Source: Streptomyces sp. NL15-2K (GTDB lineage Bacteria; Actinomycetota; Actinomycetes; Streptomycetales; Streptomycetaceae). Taken from it: DNA of 64,000 bases. Positions 22,118 through 30,279 of the stretch are shown here, piece by piece (positions within the stretch are counted from its first letter, which is position 1; each line of letters begins with the position of its first letter). The position numbers and the translations under genes are program-made. The stretch is taken from assembly GCF_030551255.1 (NCBI RefSeq), contig NZ_CP130630.1, forward strand, positions 8,488,501-8,552,500. The letters are read 5' to 3'. The notes beneath the pieces are model-generated. The model searched no databases and was not told the origin of the DNA. It saw only the letters and a list, made by a program, of their open reading frames with translations.

Positions 22118-23451
22118 CGGGCACCTCCGAGGGGCAGAGTGGCGAGCATGCCGGGTACCTGTTCCCGGTCGAGGCGGGCGAGCCCCGTGCCCGTGTGCCG
22201 GGCCGCGCCCTGCAACGCGCGCCGGCCTGCGACGAGTTCGTCGTCACTGCGCCCGGTCACCCGCAGGTGCCCGCACACGGAGACCTCCTGCCGCTCCCCA
22301 CGCGTGAGCGTGAGGCTGAAGGTGGTGGCGAGCGCGGGGACGGCCGTGACCAGGGCGAGGAGCTGCGGCAGCGACGGTGCTCTCTCGCCGCCCAGCGCGG
22401 GCCACCGGCGGATCCAGTACGTGGTGTGTCTGCGGTTGTCGCAGCGCCAGCTCCGGCTCGACTCCTCGGTCCGCCGCTCCCGCGTCTCCGCCCGTCCGGC
22501 CTCCGCCGTCACCAGCGGGTTGGCGCAGGCCGAGGTGGCGATGGCGGAGGTCAGCTCCTCCTCGTCGAGGAGGGACGCCCGGAACCCGGCCCCGGTCAGC
22601 CGGCTCGCGAGGTGATCGGCGGCCCGCACGACACACTTCTGCGCCCCGACCAGACCGCCACCGCGCGCGGCCACGGCCTCCGGACACAGCTCCGGGTCGA
22701 GCTTCAACGCGATCCACGTGATCCGCACGGCCGGCGCGCCCGTCTGCTCCTGCAGCGGCGCGTAGTTGGCGACGGCCACGGACTGCTGGGGGAGATGAAT
22801 CGCGGGCGCGGGCTGCGTGTGCAGCACGACCTGCGCCGACTCCAGCCGGATCCCGTCCACCTCCAGGGCGTCGTGCACCAGGCTGAACGGCAGCGGCTGC
22901 CGGTTCCGCTCGGCCCGCAGAGCGGTGGCGTCGGCCTCCACCTGCAGAACCGCGGTGACGAACGTGCCGTCCCCGATGATGCCGACGGGCCGGCGGTCAC
23001 GGCCGGCGTACGTGTACGTCCGCAGACTCGGGTCGCACTCGACGGCCGGCGCGAGCCCCGGCTCCGTGCCCTCCGGTATCGGCGTACTCGCGGCCCGGCG
23101 CTGTCGCGCTTTCAACGCCCGTGCGGTGGCCAGCCATTCGGGCAGGGAGCGGCCGCGACGGCGGAAGAAGGAGAGCAGCACCAGACAGACGGCGACGACG
23201 GCCGCCGGCACCAGCGCCACGGGATCGATCACCCATCCGACGAGCAGGATGGCGGCCGCGATCTCGAACAGCACGAGGCGTTGCAACCGGAATGCCCCGA
23301 CCTGACCCGAACGCACCCGGAGGTGGAGCGCGCCCGGCGAGGGCGGCCGTTGCGCCGGTGTCTGCCGGGGCGCTCGCGCCGTTGGCCGGGGCGCCGAGGA
23401 GCCTCGTGTCCGCGATCGGTCACGGGACCGGGCGCGTGTTCCGGAAGCCAT
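22114..23451 (-). CDS. eccE: Type VII secretion protein EccE
   Basis: EccE is a peripheral component of the ESX inner-membrane complex. The 445-residue protein starts with a basic Arg/Pro-rich segment. Two adjacent membrane helices follow (about residues 60-98: LVLFEIAAAILLVGWVI and VALVPAAVVAVCLVLLSFF). A soluble domain of over 300 residues comes next, with two cysteines in the SACANP and RCDNRR segments. This topology and the divergent position next to eccB and mycP support the call. ATG 23451 is preferred over GTG 23454 because a G-rich Shine-Dalgarno lies 8 nt upstream of it. Confidence 0.85.
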   Translation of the reverse strand: MASGTRARSRDRSRTRGSSAPRPTARAPRQTPAQRPPSPGALHLRVRSGQVGAFRLQRLVLFEIAAAILLVGWVIDPVALVPAAVVAVCLVLLSFFRRRGRSLPEWLATARALKARQRRAASTPIPEGTEPGLAPAVECDPSLRTYTYAGRDRRPVGIIGDGTFVTAVLQVEADATALRAERNRQPLPFSLVHDALEVDGIRLESAQVVLHTQPAPAIHLPQQSVAVANYAPLQEQTGAPAVRITWIALKLDPELCPEAVAARGGGLVGAQKCVVRAADHLASRLTGAGFRASLLDEEELTSAIATSACANPLVTAEAGRAETRERRTEESSRSWRCDNRRHTTYWIRRWPALGGERAPSLPQLLALVTAVPALATTFSLTLTRGERQEVSVCGHLRVTGRSDDELVAGRRALQGAARHTGTGLARLDREQVPGMLATLPLGGAR

Positions 23452-23650
23452 CACTCCATCCCCCCGTTTTGCTCACAACTCGCTGGTATTTCAGCACCGC
23501 ACAAGGCCCTTGAGGGCCCGGGTACCCTACCCGCTCCACAAGTCCTCGCGGATACCAGGCATAGTAGGGCTCCGCTCTGACATCGAAGGCGGGGGACCAC
23601 GTCACCCCGGCGAGCGCGGCCCATGTGAACACGGGGAGAGACAGGCACAG

Positions 23651-25177
23651 ATGGCATCTCGGCGCGATCAGCTCAATGCCTACACCTTCGCGAAGCGCCG
23701 CATGCTCGCGGCCTTCCTGCAGTCGTCGCCCGACGGCTCGGAGGAGGGCGCTCCCCGCCCGCTGCGCTCGGTACTCCCCGGCGTCATCGTGGGCGTGGTC
23801 GTCATCGCCGTATTCGGGGCGTGGGGCATGTTCAAGCCCACCGCTCCCAAGGGCTGGAACACCCCCAACGCCAAGGTGATCGTCGCCAGCGACTCCACCA
23901 CGCGCTACGTCGTCCTGAAGACCGGCAAGCAGGTCCAGCTGCACCCGGTCCTCAACATGGCCTCCGCCAAGCTGCTCCTCAACGAGGGCCAGGGCGAGGT
24001 GGTGACCGTCGCCGAATCCGTCCTCGACAACGGCAAGATCCCGCACGGCGTCACCATCGGCATCCCGTACGCGCCCGACCGCCTTCCCTCGGCGTCCGAG
24101 GCGGGCAGCGAGAAGCGCTGGGCGGTCTGCGAACGTCCCAGCGCGGGCGGCGAGTCCATCCAGAAGGCGGCCCTGGTCCTCGCCTCCCGCGACATGAAGG
24201 CGACCGAGGGCAAGGGAGAGAAACTGACGGGCGGTCAACTCCTCTACGTCGCGGGCCCGGACGGCAACCACTACGTGGTGGACGCGAGCGGGCGGTCGTA
24301 CCCCATCGACAAGAGCGACGAACTGCTGCTGCGCGCCGTCGTCGGCTCCGGCCGGCAGCCGCAGAAGGTCTCCAAGGAGTGGCTGGAGACCCTGCACCAG
24401 GGTGACCCCATCTCCTTCCCGGAGATCCCCGGCCAGGTGGGCGCCGCCGCCGACGCCCCCGGTCTGCTGGACGAGGCGACCAACAAGGTCGGCATGGTGC
24501 TCAAGGCGGCCGACAACAACACGGTGCAGGATTACGTGGTGCTGCCCGGCCGCGTCGCCCCCATCTCGCCCTTCGTCGCCCAGCTCCTGCTGTTCAGCAA
24601 GGACCTGGCCTCCCTCGGACAGGCCGGTGAGGCCAAGCAGCTGGGCCCCAGCGACATCGTCCCCGGCAAGCCGTTCGGCACGGAGTACCGGTGGCCGACC
24701 GGGGACCCCCAGCCCGTCAACGAGCCCCGCGGTGCGGCCGGCAGCCGCAGCACCGTCTGCAACGTCCTGCGCGGCGTGAACGCCGGCTCGGGCGACACGA
24801 CCCTGAGCACCTGGGCGGGCACGGACTTCCCGGCCAAGCTCCCCACCGGCTCCTCCAGCGCCTACGTCACGCCCGGATCCGGCCAGCTCTACCGCCAGTT
24901 CCAGGGCGAGGAGACCAAGGCCGGCCCCGTCTTCCTCGTCACCGACACGGGCCTGCGCTACGTCCTGCAGTCCAACGCCGACAGCGGCACGGACGACGCC
25001 GGCATCGGTACGACGGCCAAGGAACGCGAGCAGGCCCAGCAGGAGGCCGAGCAGGCCCAGACCCGGCTGGGCTACAAGGACGTGGATCCCGCGCCGATCC
25101 CCGCCGCCTGGTCGGAGTTCCTGCCCACGGGACCGCGCCTGTCGACGACGGCGGCACGCCAGCCGCAGGGTTCCTGA
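23651..25177 (+). CDS. eccB: Type VII secretion protein EccB
   Basis: EccB is a single-pass membrane protein of the ESX complex with a large periplasm-facing domain. The 508-residue protein starts MASRRDQLNAYTFAKRRM, the family hallmark, followed by one membrane helix (about residues 41-60). The extracytoplasmic repeats contain the conserved cysteines (WAVCERP and STVCNVL). It ends with a short Glu/Gln-rich helix and a tail. The ATG has GGGGAGAG about 10 nt upstream; an in-frame GTG at 23510 would add 47 residues unlike the family. It is followed after 11 nt by mycP. Confidence 0.95.
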   Translation: MASRRDQLNAYTFAKRRMLAAFLQSSPDGSEEGAPRPLRSVLPGVIVGVVVIAVFGAWGMFKPTAPKGWNTPNAKVIVASDSTTRYVVLKTGKQVQLHPVLNMASAKLLLNEGQGEVVTVAESVLDNGKIPHGVTIGIPYAPDRLPSASEAGSEKRWAVCERPSAGGESIQKAALVLASRDMKATEGKGEKLTGGQLLYVAGPDGNHYVVDASGRSYPIDKSDELLLRAVVGSGRQPQKVSKEWLETLHQGDPISFPEIPGQVGAAADAPGLLDEATNKVGMVLKAADNNTVQDYVVLPGRVAPISPFVAQLLLFSKDLASLGQAGEAKQLGPSDIVPGKPFGTEYRWPTGDPQPVNEPRGAAGSRSTVCNVLRGVNAGSGDTTLSTWAGTDFPAKLPTGSSSAYVTPGSGQLYRQFQGEETKAGPVFLVTDTGLRYVLQSNADSGTDDAGIGTTAKEREQAQQEAEQAQTRLGYKDVDPAPIPAAWSEFLPTGPRLSTTAARQPQGS

Positions 25178-25188
25178 GGGGTGCGGAC

Positions 25189-26445
25189 ATGCGACACGTG
25201 CCTTCTCTCCTCCGTATGACGACCACGGTGGCGGCGACCCTGCTCACGACGGCCCCGGTCGTCCTCGCGTCCCCCGCGGCGGCGGCCGACCTCCCGTACT
25301 CGGACCAGTGCTCGTTCCCCAACGGCAAATACCCGGGTCGTCCCTGGTCCCTGCAGCGGGTCCTCCTGGACGAGCTGTGGAGCCAGTCCAAGGGCAAGGG
25401 CGTACGGGTGGCGGTGATCGACACCGGCGTGGACGTGACGAATCCACAGCTCACCGACGCGGTCGACGCGAAGAGCGGCCGCAACTTCCTGGACAAGAAC
25501 CTCAAGGACGAGAACGGCGACCCGATCGAGCGGGGCAAGGAGAACGGCACCACGGACACCGTCGGCCACGGCACCAAGGTCGCCGGCATCATCGCGGCCC
25601 GCCCCGCCAAGGGCACCGGCTTCGTGGGCCTGGCCCCCGAGGCGACGATCATCCCGATCCAGCAGAACGACGCGGAGGGCCACGGCACGGCCGAAAGCCT
25701 GGCGCGGGCGGTCCGCTACGCCATCCAGGCCGGGGCCGGCGTCATCAACATCTCCCAGGACACGTCGAACGCGGTGAAGCCGACGCCCGATCTGGAACTG
25801 GCGATCGACGAGGCCCTGGCTCAGAAGATCGTCGTCGTGGCCTCGGCGGGCAACGACGGTCTCGGCGGCAACGTCAAGGAGACGTACCCCGCGTCCTACA
25901 AGGGCGTCCTCGCGGTCGCGGCCTCGGACCGCAACAACGAGCGCGCCTCCTTCTCCCAGGCCGGCGAGTTCGTCGGCGTCGCCGCCCCCGGCGTCGACAT
26001 GATCTCCACGGTCCCCAAGGGCGGCCACTGCTCCGACAACGGTACGAGCTTCTCGGCGCCGTACGTCGCCGGGGTCGCGGCACTGATCAAGGCGAAGCAC
26101 CCGAACTGGACCGCCCGCGAGATCGTCGCCCAGATCGAACAGACCGCTGAGCGCACGATCGCGGGCCACGACCGTTTGGTCGGCTGGGGCGTGGTGGACC
26201 CCGTCCGAGCTCTGACGGAGGACGAACACCCCGTAGAGTCCCCCAACCCTCAGCAAGGCCTGGGCAAGCAGGAAGCCCCCACCCCGGCCAAGTTCCAGAT
26301 CGGCGAAACGGCCGAGGAACGTAACGCTCGCCTCGCTACGTATGTGTCCGTGGGGGCGGTGGTTCTTGTAGCCGGGCTGGGCGGTACGGCGGTGGCGATG
26401 CGGGATGCGCGGAGGCGGGGACGAAGCGCGGGGACTTCTTCCTAG
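25189..26445 (+). CDS. mycP: Type VII secretion-associated serine protease mycosin (first copy)
   Basis: MycP is a membrane-anchored subtilisin (S8) on the outer face of the membrane that stabilises the ESX complex and trims substrates. The 418-residue protein has a signal peptide ending near LASPAAAA. The catalytic triad is Asp78 (VAVIDTGVD), His127 (GHGTKVAG) and Ser287 (NGTSFSAPY), with the oxyanion Asn in SAGNDG. A C-terminal membrane helix (about residues 385-405) is followed by an Arg-rich tail. ATG 25189 begins a proper signal peptide. It lies directly after eccB; a second mycosin is encoded 10 kb downstream. Confidence 0.95.
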   Translation: MRHVPSLLRMTTTVAATLLTTAPVVLASPAAAADLPYSDQCSFPNGKYPGRPWSLQRVLLDELWSQSKGKGVRVAVIDTGVDVTNPQLTDAVDAKSGRNFLDKNLKDENGDPIERGKENGTTDTVGHGTKVAGIIAARPAKGTGFVGLAPEATIIPIQQNDAEGHGTAESLARAVRYAIQAGAGVINISQDTSNAVKPTPDLELAIDEALAQKIVVVASAGNDGLGGNVKETYPASYKGVLAVAASDRNNERASFSQAGEFVGVAAPGVDMISTVPKGGHCSDNGTSFSAPYVAGVAALIKAKHPNWTAREIVAQIEQTAERTIAGHDRLVGWGVVDPVRALTEDEHPVESPNPQQGLGKQEAPTPAKFQIGETAEERNARLATYVSVGAVVLVAGLGGTAVAMRDARRRGRSAGTSS

Positions 26446-26485
26446 CCATCTTCCCAACCATCTCCCAACCATCTTCCCGGCCATC
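26446..26485 (+). repeat. Short tandem repeat after mycP
   Basis: Three copies of a 11-12 bp unit (CCATCTTCCCAA, CCATCTCCCAA, CCATCTTCCCGG) plus the start of a fourth follow the mycP stop directly. The unit is unusual in its C/T strand bias. No function is apparent. Confidence 0.7.
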
Positions 26486-26493
26486 AGGGTCAC

Positions 26494-26524
26494 TTGAGGC
26501 GTACTGTCCGGACAACCGTACGAT
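26494..26524 (+). promoter_or_regulatory. Possible promoter with palindromic operator before WXG gene
   Basis: TTGAGG (26494-26499) and TACGAT (26519-26524) resemble -35 and -10 boxes, with a 19-nt spacer that is slightly long. A perfect 10-bp palindrome TGTCCGGACA (26505-26514) lies between them, where a repressor would block polymerase. Confidence 0.4.
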
Positions 26525-26578
26525 TGCCGAAGCATCACCGGACTCGTGACGCCGAAGCGACGGGGGCAGAGGTACGGC

Positions 26579-27019
26579 ATGAGTGTGAACGGAACAGGCT
26601 CGGCGCCGGGCGGTACACAGGGCGGCGGGGACGGGCAGGGCAAGAACCTCCGGGTCTCGTCCCAGAACCTGACGAAGCTCGCTCGCGATCTCGACGACAT
26701 GCAGGATCACCTGGACAAGCAGGTCAAACGCATGGACGCGGTCGTCGACCGTATCGAGGCGGGCTGGCGGGGCCCGGCGGCGACGGCCTACCGCACGTTC
26801 CACCGGGCGGCGGCCGAGGACGCCGTACGCATCCGTGAAGTGATGAAGCTGCTGGAGCAGGCCGTACGCATGAGCCGGGACGGCTTCACCGAGAACGAAC
26901 TCGAGGTGCTCGCGCAGATGCGGTCGATCCAGGTGGACGTCGACAGCGAGGTCGACAAGCTGTCGACGCCGAACACGGAGCCGCCCCCGGCACCGCGCAG
27001 CAGCCTCGACAGTTTCTGA
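26579..27019 (+). CDS. WXG100-like ESX protein
   Basis: A 146-residue helical protein. The WXG turn is present as GWRGPAATAYRTF (about residues 60-72), between two long amphipathic helices, followed by a C-terminal acidic/Pro-rich tail. WXG100 proteins are secreted by the ESX system, usually as dimers with a partner. The adjacent 104-residue WEG protein is the likely partner. The ATG has AGAGG 6 nt upstream; an in-frame GTG 33 nt earlier is possible but less well placed. It is the first gene of the toxin cassette. Confidence 0.8.
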   Translation: MSVNGTGSAPGGTQGGGDGQGKNLRVSSQNLTKLARDLDDMQDHLDKQVKRMDAVVDRIEAGWRGPAATAYRTFHRAAAEDAVRIREVMKLLEQAVRMSRDGFTENELEVLAQMRSIQVDVDSEVDKLSTPNTEPPPAPRSSLDSF

Positions 27020-27074
27020 CCGGCATCGCCAACTGCTCATTGCACAGGCGTAATTACCAAATCCGCGGGGGATC

Positions 27075-27389
27075 ATGCCGACCGGGCCTGCTTCCGACGA
27101 CCACATAGCCGTCACCTTCTCAACCCTCCACGACCTCGCCACCGATCTCGAGGACATCCTCAAGAAGCTCAACGAAAGGCTGGACGGCCTCTACGACCGC
27201 GTCGTACCCGTCGTGCTGTCCTGGGAGGGCGAGACGCGCGACGCGTTCGTCGACAAGCTCGACGAATGGGACCGCTCGGCCCAGGACTTGCAGGCGGCCC
27301 AGAAGTGGCTGCACGAGTACGTGACCACCGGCCACACCAACTATGCGGCGGCCCATCAGGCGGTGCTGCGGGGCTGGGGGGCCGCCTGA
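27075..27389 (+). CDS. WXG100 family ESX protein
   Basis: A 104-residue protein of normal WXG100 size: helix, SWEGETRDAFVDKLDEW turn (about residues 53-69), helix, and a short tail with YVTTGHTNYAAAHQAVLRGW. The stop shares bases with the start of the large toxin gene (TGATG). The protein is therefore probably the secretion partner of the toxin, as in other ESX/LXG cassettes (inference). Confidence 0.85.
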   Translation: MPTGPASDDHIAVTFSTLHDLATDLEDILKKLNERLDGLYDRVVPVVLSWEGETRDAFVDKLDEWDRSAQDLQAAQKWLHEYVTTGHTNYAAAHQAVLRGWGAA

Positions 27390-29239
27390 TGGCTACGCCC
27401 GCCCCGACCCCGTCGCCCACGGGCGGCACCAGCTCTTCGGGCGGCAGCGCCCCCACGCCCCAGCCGTCGCCGGGCGGCCTGACCGACCCCGGCGGCAAGA
27501 ACATCTCGCGACAGGACACGAACTCGGCACGTCAGCAACGTGCCGATGAACTGGCGGCGGTGAAGCCCGCTGCTCCACCAGGCAACCTCGTAGGCTTCGA
27601 CGTGCAGCCGCAGCACGTGCACTACGCCTCCTATTTGCTGCGCAACGCCCAGCACGACTTCTCCGACCGGGCCAAGAGCCTCGTCGACACACTCGACGGC
27701 TACGCCCACGCGGTCGGCTGCGGCACCGGACCGGAAGCCTTCGCGAAGGCGTACGCCGAAGCCGCCGCACTCTTCCTGGAGGTGTGGAGCCGGGCGACGG
27801 AGGGCGTCGGAGGCGCCGCGGTCGGCCTCACCGTCACGGCGAACAACTACGCGCAGGCGGAGCAGGCAACCGCCCCCCTGGCGCCGGCGGTGGCCAAGAA
27901 GAACCCACCTGCCGTCATCAAGAACGCCGGCGCCGGCGGCCCCGTCGCCGAACTCGGCTGGGGCAACGCGCCCGCCGGCGACGGCTGGGGCAACGCGATC
28001 ATCGACGAGGTCTCCGGCGCCCTGAGCGTGGTCGGCGACGAGATCCTCCGCCCGATCCTCCAACACGCCCTGCGCCACGGGAAGGTCGCCGACATCACGC
28101 CGGGCGGTGACGACATCGACCTGCCCAAGATCGCGCAGGCCTGGCGGCAGGCGGGCAAGGACGCCAAGAAGTCGGCGGACTCCTTCGACGACGCGATCGC
28201 CTATCTCACGAATCCCGCGCCGGGGAACGATGAGTGGCAGAGCGCTATGAAGCAGTTCTGCTCGGCGATATGGGGGACCACGGCGTGGGGCAAGGAGCAC
28301 CACAACTACAAGTGGAGCCACGACGACGGGAGACAGCCCGCACTCGATGTCCTCCAGGACTCAGCCCGCGCGCTCGCGACGGCGTGCGAAGGGGTGAGCG
28401 CGGAGGTGACGAAGGTCAGGTCCACGATCACCGATGTGTACAAGGACGCGGCCAAGAAGACCTTCGACGTGGGCGGTGTCCTGGACGCGCTCAAAAAGGT
28501 CGCCGAACTTCCGGTGATTGCCGCGGAGTTCATCGCCAACATCGACACCGGCCGCCTGAACCACGCCGTTGACAGCTACAACAGCGAGATAGATGCTCTT
28601 GGCGACGACCTGACCAAGCTCAAGGCCGCGCTGGAAGAAGCCAAACGCAGTGTGCCTACGTACGCCGCCGAAGAGGCGCGTGCAGAGACGTTCGGTGCAC
28701 GGTCACTCAACGAGTTCAAGACCGAGCACAAGTACACAACCGATACGGACGAGAAAAACCATTTCTATCCGGTTGACTTGGCCGGCCAGGAAGGGATACA
28801 CGGCAGCCACGTCATCGACAAACATGCGGGTAAGACGGACGAGCAGCTTGCGCAGCGTCTCAGGGATCAGCAGATCGTCCGTAACGGGCAGGTCAGGCCT
28901 GACGCCTCCTCCAGTTTCACGGATATGCCCTCTGCTCAGCGGTTCACGCAGGCCGCGCTCGATGACATCGACAACGCTGCCAGGATCGAGCAATGGATCG
29001 AGGGAGTGGAGCGGAGGGCGGCGAACAACCCCAACTACGATCCGAACAGGTCTACGATCGACCCACCCGTCACCCTTTCGTTCAATCAGGTGACAGGGTC
29101 CACGGTCAGTCGAGCCGACTATGATGCCCATGGCCTGCAGGCCCAGGCCTCCGACACACATGGAGTGGATGTCGTACTGCGTTATCGCAAAGGCATCGAT
29201 CCTCCGTTCGTAGTCCTCACGTCAATGCCGGTACCCTGA
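27389..29239 (+). CDS. ESX-type polymorphic toxin with C-terminal RNase A-like (CdiA-CT) domain
   Basis: A 616-residue protein. A Pro/Ser/Thr/Gly-rich N-terminus is followed by a helical WXG/LXG-like delivery region (about residues 60-440). The last 150 residues match the bacterial RNase A-like toxin domain known from CdiA C-termini. SHVIDKHAGKTDEQLAQRL (His474, His479, Lys482) is the catalytic His/basic motif, SSFTDMPSAQRFTQAALDDI is the second block, and VVLRYRKG with FVVLTSMP is the last strand pair. The Thr of the family TxY active-site motif is present (Thr611), but the Tyr is Met613. Toxic RNA cleavage in competitors is inferred. The C-terminal third has more A/T-ending codons, as expected for an exchanged toxin tip. 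Confidence 0.8.
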   Translation: MATPAPTPSPTGGTSSSGGSAPTPQPSPGGLTDPGGKNISRQDTNSARQQRADELAAVKPAAPPGNLVGFDVQPQHVHYASYLLRNAQHDFSDRAKSLVDTLDGYAHAVGCGTGPEAFAKAYAEAAALFLEVWSRATEGVGGAAVGLTVTANNYAQAEQATAPLAPAVAKKNPPAVIKNAGAGGPVAELGWGNAPAGDGWGNAIIDEVSGALSVVGDEILRPILQHALRHGKVADITPGGDDIDLPKIAQAWRQAGKDAKKSADSFDDAIAYLTNPAPGNDEWQSAMKQFCSAIWGTTAWGKEHHNYKWSHDDGRQPALDVLQDSARALATACEGVSAEVTKVRSTITDVYKDAAKKTFDVGGVLDALKKVAELPVIAAEFIANIDTGRLNHAVDSYNSEIDALGDDLTKLKAALEEAKRSVPTYAAEEARAETFGARSLNEFKTEHKYTTDTDEKNHFYPVDLAGQEGIHGSHVIDKHAGKTDEQLAQRLRDQQIVRNGQVRPDASSSFTDMPSAQRFTQAALDDIDNAARIEQWIEGVERRAANNPNYDPNRSTIDPPVTLSFNQVTGSTVSRADYDAHGLQAQASDTHGVDVVLRYRKGIDPPFVVLTSMPVP

Positions 29240-29283
29240 TTTCGCACAAGACCGTGAATCTCGCGGGCGGGAAGATATTACTC

Positions 29284-29961
29284 ATGCAGTCATTTACATG
29301 GTCGGCCTTCGATCGAGGGCCCGTAAACAGAATCATGGACATTGTTATTGGGTGCCAGGAGTCCCACGGAGAGCGTGAAGTGGACGAGGAAATAGCCCGG
29401 TTCCTGCGTGTGCTCCGCTGGACGAACGAGGTTGAGTGGGTGTGCCCTGTGGTAACGGTGACCGCTCTCCTGGACCTTGCGTCAGAGCTTTGGGCCGACC
29501 AGAGAGAAGGGCTTGTTCCGATTTCCTTCAGAGAAAAAGTCGACCGTGCGTCTGGTGGATCCGACCAGACCGAATACCTGAACACGCTCGCAGGGGTCCT
29601 CCGGGCGGTCGATCGAGAGTTGCCGAGAGAGTTCGACCGACTTGCGATGTCCGACTGGGAATCAGAAGTCCACTTCGGTAAGCTCTTGGGATTCTATAAA
29701 AATTGGGTGAACCTCGGCGAATATGAGACCTTTGAGGATTCTGTGGCTGCTGCTATCGATTCGGAGCACCCTTTCTGCGCAGAACATCTCGGCCCGCTTT
29801 CCGCTGAAGCGCAAAGGGCGCTGGTGATGAACCTGCAGTCACCCGAACTCGCGGCCGACGCCGCTCGCGTCATGCCCTGGACCACGACGGAGGAACTGGC
29901 TCAGCTGCTGAGCCTCATCAACGACCACATGCGGCACGCTCACGAAACGGCCCGCCTGTGA
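29284..29961 (+). CDS. Unknown protein in immunity position after RNase A-like toxin
   Basis: A 225-residue acidic, probably all-helical soluble protein. It has no recognised domain. Codon use is clearly unlike Streptomyces core genes (TTT, ACA, ATT, GTA, TCA near its start), as is common for recently exchanged immunity genes. It begins 44 nt after the toxin stop. ATG 29284 is preferred because GGGAAG lies 9 nt upstream; the in-frame GTG 29254 has no ribosome-binding site. Its stop overlaps the next start. Immunity against the upstream toxin is the simplest guess, but the CdiI_2-like gene downstream is an equally good candidate. Confidence 0.6.
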   Translation: MQSFTWSAFDRGPVNRIMDIVIGCQESHGEREVDEEIARFLRVLRWTNEVEWVCPVVTVTALLDLASELWADQREGLVPISFREKVDRASGGSDQTEYLNTLAGVLRAVDRELPREFDRLAMSDWESEVHFGKLLGFYKNWVNLGEYETFEDSVAAAIDSEHPFCAEHLGPLSAEAQRALVMNLQSPELAADAARVMPWTTTEELAQLLSLINDHMRHAHETARL

Positions 29962-30257
29962 TCACCCGTAGTGCGACCTACCCCGACCGAGAAACGGCCA
30001 TGTGGGCCACCCAGCAGGTCGTCACGGCCAACGAGCAGGTCATTCACCGGTGGCTCGCTCAGTCCACGCGCCCCCGCTTGGTCATTGAGGCGTCCTGGCC
30101 GTCCCGGTCCGAGCCGGTGGGCAGGGTGCTGCTGCAGGCGATGATGTTGGCTGGGCGGGAGCCGGCCGATGTGCGGTCGGCCCGTGTGGTCCTGAAGCGG
30201 GACGCATCCAGCCCACACGGTTTCGTCGTCCACGCCACCTTTCCCGTCTACCTGTAG
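29958..30257 (+). CDS. Orphan RNase A-like C-terminal half domain lacking catalytic residues
   Basis: A 99-residue protein that aligns by eye with the last 100 residues of the upstream toxin's RNase A-like domain. SATYPDRETAMWATQQVV matches the SSFTDMPSAQRFTQAALD block, VVLKRDASSP matches VVLRYRKGID, and GFVVHATFP matches FVVLTSMP. The part with the catalytic His-x4-His/Lys motif is absent. The Thr of the last motif is Ala93 and the Tyr position is Phe95. It is therefore a remnant of an older toxin tip or a deliberate decoy. The frame is intact and its GTG overlaps the previous stop (GTGA), so it is still translated in the operon. Confidence 0.6.
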   Translation: MITRSATYPDRETAMWATQQVVTANEQVIHRWLAQSTRPRLVIEASWPSRSEPVGRVLLQAMMLAGREPADVRSARVVLKRDASSPHGFVVHATFPVYL

Positions 30258-30279
30258 AGATCCGTAGAGGCTGATCACC

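Noticed and set aside
18000..22307. 1435-codon open frame on the plus strand opposite the EspI-like gene
   Set aside because: A shadow of the biased low-complexity gene; translation is Gly/Arg/Leu-rich without any motif.
27266..27388. Upstream extension of the RNase A-like toxin frame
   Set aside because: It lies inside the WXG100 gene in another frame; the ATG overlapping that gene's stop is the natural start.
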